Positions 26,538 through 33,437 of a DNA stretch of 64,000 nt are shown here, piece by piece (within the stretch, counting starts at the first letter, position 1; every line of letters begins with the position of its first letter). A program made the translations under genes and the position numbers. A model generated the notes under the pieces. It was not told the origin of the DNA. It ran no database searches and worked only from the letters and a program-made list of their open reading frames with translations. Source of the stretch: an uncultured Microscilla sp. (GTDB taxonomy: Bacteria; Bacteroidota; Bacteroidia; Cytophagales; Microscillaceae); the NCBI RefSeq assembly GCF_947493425.1, contig NZ_CANLRP010000007.1, forward strand, positions 1 to 64,000, written 5' to 3'.

Positions 26538-26894
26538 ATGAACAAGCGTCAAATTACCTTCAAGTTATTGGCCAATAAAGCGAAATACCTGGCGGTTCAT
26601 ATCGTAGCACTTCATCAAGATCTAACCCTCAATCATAAGGAGTTTTACTTATCCCAAAAGCTCATAGAAAATGGGACAATCATTGGCGAAAAAATCACAG
26701 AAATGTCAAGCTTACCTTCTAAAGAAGCGATTCTCCAACATATTTCTCAGGTTTTAGACTATTTGCATAAAACACACTATTGGCTCAATCTACTTTTTGA
26801 ATCAGGTAGAGTAAATGAACCTGATTATGAACTTGTAAATCAGGAACTTGCTCAGCTTGAACAAATTATTCAGGAGAATTTCACAATTACTTAA
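26538..26894 (+). CDS. Four-helix-bundle protein (S23/bAvd-like)
   Basis: The 118-residue protein is all helical and matches the pattern of the small four-helix-bundle family encoded in 23S rRNA intervening sequences and used as accessory protein (bAvd) in diversity-generating retroelements: SQKLIENGTIIGEKITEM in place of the usual G-x-S-x-G-x-N-x-x-E-A, then ISQVLDYLHKTHYWLNLLFE, the typical K-x-x-x-Y-W-L-x-L-L element, and a final ELVNQELAQLEQII helix. There is no 23S rRNA and no reverse transcriptase here, so it is an orphan member. It is the only plus-strand gene of the island and lies between two winged-helix paralogues. Confidence 0.6.
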   Translation: MNKRQITFKLLANKAKYLAVHIVALHQDLTLNHKEFYLSQKLIENGTIIGEKITEMSSLPSKEAILQHISQVLDYLHKTHYWLNLLFESGRVNEPDYELVNQELAQLEQIIQENFTIT

Positions 26895-27082
26895 GTACTG
26901 TATGTTAGCGTACAAAGTGATGCAATGTTTGAGGCTCTGAAATACATTTTTTGCACGACAAAAACCAATAACTGTAAGGCAATGCCTATGACTAAAATTA
27001 TTGTCATCAACCCCTCTTTATCACATTGTGAGCAAATCAAAGGTGAGTATTTCTCACCCAGGGCAGCCAGGCTAACAAGTAC

Positions 27083-27400
27083 TCAATGTTGCATCTCACG
27101 AAAAGCCGGAAAGTAATACGTTGGCTCGTTTTCGTTCAAGAAGACTTCTTCTATGGCTTTGAGGCCCGAATGGGTCAAACAAGCTTGATACCTTCTTGTT
27201 GATCCTCCAAAGCGTACTCGAATAAGTTCTTCCATTTGTAAATATTTCCAGGCAGGCAAAAAGTCCAGTAGTTTGATTCCCTGGCTCATAGAAAGCTCCC
27301 GTAAATCATATACTGTATCTATATCGGCGTTGCTCCTCTTATAAAGCTCGAAGAGAATCCGAAAACGATGCCATTGCCGGTCGAACACTATTTGAAACAT
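27083..27400 (-). CDS. Small winged-helix-like protein, paralogue
   Basis: The 105-residue protein parallels the one at 26141: FRILFELYKRSNADIDTVYD, a helix-turn-helix segment, YLQMEELIRVRFGG, the wing YQACLTHSGLKAIEEVF and C-terminal YYFPAFREM. Identity is moderate, so the two are old duplicates. It is 26 nt from the start of the STAS-like gene upstream and reads in the same direction, so they are probably co-transcribed. Function is unknown; DNA binding is an inference from the wing pattern. Confidence 0.55.
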   Translation of the reverse strand: MFQIVFDRQWHRFRILFELYKRSNADIDTVYDLRELSMSQGIKLLDFLPAWKYLQMEELIRVRFGGSTRRYQACLTHSGLKAIEEVFLNENEPTYYFPAFREMQH

Positions 27401-27426
27401 GGCATAAATTGTTTATTATTAATTGT

Positions 27427-27876
27427 TTAAGTTGTAATTGCTTCCTTGAGAGACTCGCACATTTTAATATCCATTTGATGCACTGTGCTATTAGGGTATT
27501 TTCTCCTTATTTCGGTTCGTCCTACTTCCACACATTTGCGAAACCATTCTTCAGTAGTAAATAGCTTTCGATGTATTCTCAACCCAAATTTTTCTTCCAT
27601 TTTAGGCTTCCAAACTGCATAATACCATTCCATGGAAGGTTGATGAAATCCTCTAATTACTCGTTTATCGAAGATGAATTTTCTACAACCAAATTGCTTG
27701 ATGAGTAGTCCTTTTTGTAATAGTAGATTTTTAAAATCCTCGATAGGCATGTATGGCAGTAATACTTCACATATAAAAATTTGTGTGCTTTGACTCACAT
27801 AAATTTTTCCAGTTTTATCTTCATACTGAGTAACAAAACCATTTTCCTGAAGGATTCTTAAGTCATCTTGTATCAT
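27427..27876 (-). CDS. STAS/SpoIIAA-like small protein
   Basis: The 149-residue protein is a paralogue of the one at 30049. Shared blocks are an early strand (IFICEVLLPYMPIEDFKNLL here, IFIIESKGHCPSKDFRGLF there), a W/Y-x-x-x-W-x-P-K-(M/I) helix (EWYYAVWKPKMEEKFG) and a final helix. Such Cytophagales proteins are usually described as STAS/SpoIIAA-like; I make this assignment on pattern only. STAS proteins are classic targets of SpoIIE-type phosphatases, and the next gene upstream (27925, 49 nt away) has a degenerate SpoIIE domain, which supports a link. Confidence 0.5.
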   Translation of the reverse strand: MIQDDLRILQENGFVTQYEDKTGKIYVSQSTQIFICEVLLPYMPIEDFKNLLLQKGLLIKQFGCRKFIFDKRVIRGFHQPSMEWYYAVWKPKMEEKFGLRIHRKLFTTEEWFRKCVEVGRTEIRRKYPNSTVHQMDIKMCESLKEAITT

Positions 27877-27924
27877 CTTAATTCGTGAATTTTCGTGTTA
27901 AAACAGCAAAAGTGAATCAATTGG

Positions 27925-28923
27925 CTAAAATCCAAAGCCAGATATGAAATACTCATGAATATTGTTGGTGGATATTTGGGTGTTTAGCCACTGATTGAGG
28001 TGCTCTTTTTGGGTTACAAACTCAGTGTGACCTATTTCTTGTACTTTTTGAATAGCTTCTGAACGAAATTCCCCGACTTGAGGGAATACATAAAAGCGAC
28101 TACCTCTTTGAATCTGTAGGCTTTGTTTTTCATTCAAATCACTGTGACTAGATGAGCTACCCAACATGGGAGGACTTGTGTATTCCTGAAAACTATCTTG
28201 TTGAAAAGACAGCAAGGTCATGTTGGAGCCAATATAGTCTAAACGAGAGTTTATTTTGTCAATGACACAAACCCCATATTGAATCGTATCGCGGAACTGC
28301 TGACGGTCATTATGCATCTTGTTCAAATAAAAATCAACTCTATTAAGGATAGATTTTACATCTATTAAATGGCTTTCCAGTACAATGGTGTTGGTCAAGT
28401 GATTACAAACAATCGCTTGTTGCAATCTGTCACTATCGGTACCCTCGCAAAAAGCAAAGATTAGATAGACAAGACCCATTTTTTCTTTTGCCCACACAAA
28501 GCTCCCCTTCAGATTGTCCTGAGACGCCTGTAAAAAGAAAGATTGAGGAAGTAACTGCTGAAGTTGATGTTCAGTAGTAAAAAGAACATCTCCCAAGTAG
28601 TCAAACTTAGAGGAGGAGGGCAAAGATGCCTGTTCATTATTAATAGCAGAATAGTTTTGCGTAGTGTACTGACTAAGCTCTTGCGCCAGACCGTTTATGG
28701 TCATTTCTGCCATCTTAATTGTGGAATCCAGTTGCTCCTCGAGGTACTCGATACGTTCTTGCATGGCTTTTACATTTTGATCTGTTTCATTAGAGGAAGA
28801 ATCGTCATTTGACCCATAATGAGACAAATCACGAGATAAACTACCCAACTCCTCAGTCTTGAGGTTTTTCTGTTGTAATAGTTGTTTTATCAACTGCAAT
28901 ATTTGGAAGTCTTCGTTGCTCAT
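27925..28923 (-). CDS. Coiled-coil protein with degenerate SpoIIE/PP2C domain
   Basis: From the ATG at 28923 the protein has 332 residues: a helical, coiled-coil N-terminus (about 5-90, EERIEYLEEQLDST-like), a Ser-rich linker and a C-terminal domain (128-332). The latter follows the SpoIIE phosphatase at 33438 block by block: FFLQASQDNLKGSFVWAKE for FFILFKPRDIVSGDFHYIE, LIFAFCEGTDSD for LLAAIDCTGHGI, QYGVCVIDKINSRLDYIG for AALVVIDKQKHLMEFAG, RFYVFPQVGEF for IFYLFSDGYQDQF and NIHEYFISGFGF for QIDDVLVMGVKV. All Asp ligands of the metals are replaced (Ser141, Gly/Thr161-162, Pro/Gln281-282, His/Glu323-324). It is thus a probable pseudophosphatase, perhaps a binding scaffold for STAS-like neighbours. 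It starts at 28923 because the earlier ATG at 28956 adds only a hydrophobic leader. Confidence 0.65.
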   Translation of the reverse strand: MSNEDFQILQLIKQLLQQKNLKTEELGSLSRDLSHYGSNDDSSSNETDQNVKAMQERIEYLEEQLDSTIKMAEMTINGLAQELSQYTTQNYSAINNEQASLPSSSKFDYLGDVLFTTEHQLQQLLPQSFFLQASQDNLKGSFVWAKEKMGLVYLIFAFCEGTDSDRLQQAIVCNHLTNTIVLESHLIDVKSILNRVDFYLNKMHNDRQQFRDTIQYGVCVIDKINSRLDYIGSNMTLLSFQQDSFQEYTSPPMLGSSSSHSDLNEKQSLQIQRGSRFYVFPQVGEFRSEAIQKVQEIGHTEFVTQKEHLNQWLNTQISTNNIHEYFISGFGF

Positions 28924-29469
28924 ACTGTTTAATATCCAGTAGAAAATGTTCAACAAAATTAATCGTGGTAAACGAGAAAAAATGTGAATTTATATATTAA
29001 AAATAAGAGAAAATGATGCCAAAAGCTTGTTTTTTGTGTTAAATTTTCTGAAAGTATTGGATTTTTAGAAATATAATTGTTTTACTTTAGATATATAATG
29101 TTAAACAGTTTATTTCCTCTTTTTGGAAACTAAAATTAGCTTTTAAAGCTTGTTTAAAATTAACAGTTAGTAGGACATCGAATCAAGTTTGGTAGGTCTC
29201 CAATGCATCGAGACTGTGAGTCTTTACGCAACTTTTCTGATTGTATTTTGTCAAACCCGTTTTGCTGTGGTGAACTCAATGAAGTCAGTTTAGCTAAAGC
29301 AGAGCTATGTAGCCTTGAGTTTTTCAAATTAGTATAAGTACTAACTTTTCAAAGGTGAAACAAAGCTCCTAAACTTAATTTGGATGATTTAGAAACTTGC
29401 TAAAACTTGATTTGATGCATCTAACCAAAAAAGACATTATAAAATACCTTTTAAACAAGTTCTAAGCTG
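28924..29469. other. AT-rich gene-free region
   Basis: This holds the promoter of the degenerate SpoIIE gene on its left. At 29260-29320 a GC-richer patch (TGTGGTGAACTC, TTAGCTAAAGCAGAGCT) resembles, in inverse orientation, the patch at 25760-25870. No gene is seen. Confidence 0.4.
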
Positions 29470-29862
29470 CTAAAAATCGAAATTGAAATCATTAAACTCC
29501 CCAGGTTGACTGTCAATCTTATCAGGGCGGTGAGCAGGGGTTGATTGATCAGGTTCAGTAGATGGCTTTAGTGGTAAAGCTTCTTTTGCTGTTGAAATAA
29601 AACTGTCTTCCTGATCAAGGTGTTGAGGTGTTGGGGGGAGTTCTTTTTGGGGAATAAAATCTGGCTGAGCAGGGGTAGGTTTTGAGGGAGTGTCTACTTG
29701 GAAGCTTTCTTGTCCAAATTGACTGGCGTCTAAATCTAGTGATCCCCAAGGGCTGCTTTCTGGAGAAGCCTCAGTAGTAGATGTTAGAGCAGGAACAACA
29801 GATCCTGCATGTTTATCAATTAAATAATCGATAAGTGTTAAAGCTAATTGAATATTATTCAT
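29470..29862 (-). CDS. Pro/Ser/Thr-rich disordered acidic protein
   Basis: The 130-residue product has a short N-terminal helix (MNNIQLALTLIDYLIDKHAG) followed by a low-complexity Pro/Ser/Thr/Glu/Asp tail with repeated PxP-like motifs (KPTPAQP, LPPTPQHL) and an aromatic-acidic end NDFNFDF. It lacks a signal peptide. The design, a small folded helix on a disordered acidic tail, suggests a client or adaptor of a binding protein. Codon pattern and the ATG at 29862 look genuine. I cannot name a family. Confidence 0.5.
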   Translation of the reverse strand: MNNIQLALTLIDYLIDKHAGSVVPALTSTTEASPESSPWGSLDLDASQFGQESFQVDTPSKPTPAQPDFIPQKELPPTPQHLDQEDSFISTAKEALPLKPSTEPDQSTPAHRPDKIDSQPGEFNDFNFDF

Positions 29863-30048
29863 AATTGTTCGTTTGAAGTAAGATATGTCTTCATTATCAA
29901 AAATTCAACCAATTTGTTATTTATTTAAGGTAAAATTAGAAAGAATATTGAGTGGGGCGATGTGTATCAAATTATCTAATATTGACACTGTTTCTTAAAA
30001 GGTAAAAGCCCCCCTAGATTGTATATAATTATATGGCAGATCAGGCAC

Positions 30049-30486
30049 CTACTGATCACATTCCTGAAGCCACCTCACCGCATGAACTTTGTCAGCAATA
30101 GGCATAATATGTAAGCAGCCACTTGGGAACAGTTTATTCAAACGACGCGAGAATCCAAATTGATAAATCACATTTTCAGGAAAAGTAAAGGCGATGTGGT
30201 GCTTACAACCTATGGCTTTGGTAATTTTAGGAATCCATTCATCAACTACCCAATCAATGTCTTCAGGGCTTGCTGAAAAATTTTGTAAGTCTAAAAACCA
30301 TTTACCCACTTGGTATTTCTTGGCATGCTGACCAACTTCTTGAAATAGACCTCTGAAATCTTTGCTAGGACAATGTCCTTTGCTTTCAATAATGAAAATT
30401 CCCTCTGCAGTAATTAAATCAGCATTGATGTAACTGCTTCTATAAATTTCGGTAACCTTAGTGTTTGCTATTGCTGTAATGCTCAT
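30049..30486 (-). CDS. STAS/SpoIIAA-like small protein, paralogue
   Basis: The 145-residue protein matches the fold-pattern described for the gene at 27427: beta-strand opening IYRSSYINADLITAEGIFII, CPSKDFRGLFQEVG, a conserved DLQNFSA strand end, DWVVDEWIPKITKAIG and HHIAFTFPENVIYQFGFSRR, with a final helix HAVRWLQE. This plan of alternating strands and helices fits STAS/SpoIIAA-like proteins. No Ser/Thr can be pointed to as the phosphorylated residue from sequence alone. It heads the minus-strand series of the island. Confidence 0.5.
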   Translation of the reverse strand: MSITAIANTKVTEIYRSSYINADLITAEGIFIIESKGHCPSKDFRGLFQEVGQHAKKYQVGKWFLDLQNFSASPEDIDWVVDEWIPKITKAIGCKHHIAFTFPENVIYQFGFSRRLNKLFPSGCLHIMPIADKVHAVRWLQECDQ

Positions 30487-31287
30487 TGTTAATGATTAAT
30501 CGTAAAATTTTGTATTAAGTATTTGGTTTGATAGTTGGCAAAAATTAAGCAAGGAGCATAACTTGTTGATTATAAGACGTTTAATTTATAAAGAGTAAAA
30601 ATAAAAGTGCCATTTAGAGAAAATATTCCCTATTTGGGAAAAAAGTTAAACTGTGCTATTAATTGGTGGAAGGTAGAGGTGGCAAACCTCCAGGAAAGAT
30701 GAATTTTGTAGATAATGAATGTAATGCCTTATAATAAGTTTAAAAACATCACACTTAACTGTTTTAAAGGTACACCCTTTACTGTTTATGAGTATTAATA
30801 CTTAGTGTTTAGCTTTTTTGTTTACCTTATCCAAGTACCTTTTCTTATGTAATTTATTTTGTGTTTAGCTTTTTATAATAAAAAATTTAGTTTCATCTGA
30901 TTTAATAGAAACAACTTCTTAGCTAATAGTATTGTTATACTCTAGGCTTTTGGATGTACATTTAAAATGTTTGTTTGAATACTGATCACTGAAAGTAAGT
31001 TAGTTAAAATACAGTAATTAGAGCAGAGAAAGGATGCAAATGCTTGTTTCCTGATTATAGTTTGATCTCGTTTAAGTAGATAGTTTTGCTATTTAATATT
31101 ATGTAAGTTTTTTTACAAAAAAACATATAGTCCAGTTTGCCTTTCCGAAACCTGTTGATTTTCCACAAAATTTTATGAATTATTTAACAAGCTATAACCC
31201 TCTTTGTGAAGGAGCAAGCTTTAAAAATCTTCAAGATTTCCTTACCTTGGGCAAGAAGTAGCATACTCATGAACAAAAAAACCACGT
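30487..31287. other. AT-rich gene-free region between island and symporter operon
   Basis: About 800 nt with no gene. Features are a hairpin with GGTAGAGGTGGCAAACCTCC near 30669 and homopolymer-rich stretches. It presumably carries the start of the minus-strand island promoter on its left and the promoter of the symporter operon on its right. Confidence 0.4.
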
Positions 31288-31455
31288 ATGACCAACCAAG
31301 AAACCCCGCAAGAAGAGCAAATAAACACAGAAGAAGATGAAAAAATAGGCTTACCTTCTATATTTAAAAACTGGACACAGATGTATGTATTTGTATTGGG
31401 CGAGCTTGCCCTACTGATATGCCTGTTTTACATATTTACTAAACTATTCGAATAG
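31288..31455 (+). CDS. Small single-pass membrane protein upstream of symporter
   Basis: This 55-residue reading frame (ATG at 31288, TAG at 31453-31455) has an acidic, Gln/Glu-rich cytoplasmic head (residues 1-22) and a hydrophobic helix (about 31-52, with YVFVLGELALLICLFYIFTK). It lies 105 nt before the SSS symporter in the same direction. Small membrane peptides next to transporters often act as accessory subunits, but no family is recognised. Its length is below common gene-calling cut-offs. Confidence 0.6.
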   Translation: MTNQETPQEEQINTEEDEKIGLPSIFKNWTQMYVFVLGELALLICLFYIFTKLFE

Positions 31456-31560
31456 CTTACCTAACAAGTAATTATCAGGTACTACAGGTTAATCTTACCT
31501 GTAACTTATGGCTAATTGCTTACCACTACTTTTAATCTCAAAAAAATCACCTTTTAAAAC

Positions 31561-33309
31561 ATGGGCACTTTAGACTGGGTAGTTCTTATCCTTACCCAAT
31601 TATTGATTGTAGGCTATGGCTTGTGGAAGAGCCAGGGAAGCAAAAATATGCAAGCGTATTTGTTGGGCAACCGCGAAATGACCTGGTTTACCATCGGGTT
31701 GTCTATTATGGCAACTCAGGCAAGCGCTATTACTTTTTTATCGGCACCTGGCTTGGGTTATGACGATGGAATGCGCTTTGTCCAATTTTACTTTGGTTTG
31801 CCATTGGCAATGGTCATTATTTCAGCAGTTATTGTCCCTATTTACCGCCGCTTGAATGTGTACACTGCCTATGAGTATTTAGAGAAACGTTTTGATCTTC
31901 GCACCCGCGCTTTTGCTGCTTTTTTGTTTTTGCTGCAACGTGGTCTGGCAGCAGGCTTTACTATTTTTGCACCTTCACTTATTTTATCTGCATTGTTGGG
32001 TTGGAACATCTATTGGACCAATTTTTTTACTGGTTTAGTGGTGATCATTTACACTGTATCAGGAGGTACCAAAGCGGTAAGCCAAACCCAAAAGGTGCAA
32101 ATGGTGATTATCTTGCTTGGAATGGTGGTGGCTGGCTATATGGTGGTCAATGGTTTGCCTAAGGAAGTTTCGTTCAATGATGCCTTACATTTGGCGGGTA
32201 AAATGGGTAAACTTAATGTGGTAGACTTCGAGGTAGACCTGACTACCAAGTATAATTTCTGGTCGGGCATTATCGGTGGTTTTTTTCTTGCCCTGTCTTA
32301 TTTTGGCACTGATCAGTCTCAAGTACAGCGCTACCTGGGGGGGCAATCGGCAGCCCAAAGCCGTTTGGGATTGTTGTTCAATGGTATGATCAAAATCCCT
32401 ATGCAGTTTGCCATCTTGTTTATAGGTGCTATGATGTTTGTTTTTTATATGTTTCAGGCACCCCCTATTTCTTTTAAACGCAACCTGGTAGAAAACACCC
32501 GCAACTCAGCGTATAAGCAAGAGTTTAAAGCCCTGGAACAAGCGTATGATAAAAACTCTGCGGATAAAAAAGCGTATGCTTTGGCAATGGTGAAGGCACG
32601 TAAAGAAAAAAACTACGATGCTGAACAAGCAGCAGTAGCAGGGCTTCGTGCCAGTGAAAAGAAAGCCAAAGAAATAAAAGGAAAAGCCAACGCGGTAATG
32701 GTAAAAGCAGATAATACGGCTGATACCCGCGATATTAACTATATTTTTATTAGCTATGTGATGAAGTACCTCCCATTGGGCTTGGTAGGTTTGCTGGTAT
32801 CAGTGATTATTTCGGCATCTATGTCTTCTACTGCCTCCGAACTAAATGCCCTTGCCTCTACTACCGTTATTGATATTTACAAACGAATGATTAAGCCTGA
32901 AGCCTCCGACCAACACTATTTACGCATGAGTAAAGTATTGACTATAGGGTGGGGACTATACGCCATTGTACTATCTATGTTTGCCAATAGGTTAGGTGCC
33001 TTGATAGAAGCGGTAAACCTAATAGGCTCGTTGGTGTATGGAACTATTTTGGGCATATTTCTGGTAGCATTTTTCTTGAAAAAAGTAGGTTCTAAAGAAG
33101 TATTTATTGCCGCAGTTTTTTCCGAGTTGTTGGTCATCTATTGTCATACTTCTCAGTATATCAATGCCTTTTTTGCGGCAAAGGGGGTAGATGTAGGCTG
33201 GTTTTTCCCTAATATCAATATTCCATTTTTGTGGTACAATGTCATCGGTTGTTTGCCACTTATTTTTGTTGCTTGGCTATTGCATCAATCTAAGTTTTTT
33301 AAAAAATAA
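31561..33309 (+). CDS. Sodium:solute symporter (SSS family)
   Basis: The 582-residue protein has about 13 membrane helices and the SSS pattern: QAYLLGNREMTWFTIGLSIM, SAITFLSAPGLGYDDG, VYTAYEYLEKRFD, the Na+-binding region with YTVSGGTKAVSQT and SASMSSTASELNALASTT. It would import a solute with Na+; the SGLT-like arrangement suggests a sugar or related compound but the substrate is not shown. Residues about 305-390 are a long, Lys/Ala-rich insertion (KAYALAMVKARKEKNYDAE) between membrane helices, not typical of the family and probably a cytoplasmic helical hairpin. Confidence 0.9.
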   Translation: MGTLDWVVLILTQLLIVGYGLWKSQGSKNMQAYLLGNREMTWFTIGLSIMATQASAITFLSAPGLGYDDGMRFVQFYFGLPLAMVIISAVIVPIYRRLNVYTAYEYLEKRFDLRTRAFAAFLFLLQRGLAAGFTIFAPSLILSALLGWNIYWTNFFTGLVVIIYTVSGGTKAVSQTQKVQMVIILLGMVVAGYMVVNGLPKEVSFNDALHLAGKMGKLNVVDFEVDLTTKYNFWSGIIGGFFLALSYFGTDQSQVQRYLGGQSAAQSRLGLLFNGMIKIPMQFAILFIGAMMFVFYMFQAPPISFKRNLVENTRNSAYKQEFKALEQAYDKNSADKKAYALAMVKARKEKNYDAEQAAVAGLRASEKKAKEIKGKANAVMVKADNTADTRDINYIFISYVMKYLPLGLVGLLVSVIISASMSSTASELNALASTTVIDIYKRMIKPEASDQHYLRMSKVLTIGWGLYAIVLSMFANRLGALIEAVNLIGSLVYGTILGIFLVAFFLKKVGSKEVFIAAVFSELLVIYCHTSQYINAFFAAKGVDVGWFFPNINIPFLWYNVIGCLPLIFVAWLLHQSKFFKK

Positions 33310-33437
33310 AGGTATTTGTTCAAGGGAGAGGAGGCGTGTAAAAAAATGAGCGATTTTTTCATAATTGCCTGTTTTTTGTGTATTATATATTACCAGCCCA
33401 AAACAAACCCATTCCCTGTTATTTATACATTAAACCT

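Noticed and set aside
26538-26894. Diversity-generating retroelement
   Set aside because: The bAvd-like protein is alone: no reverse transcriptase, template repeat or variable repeat was seen nearby.
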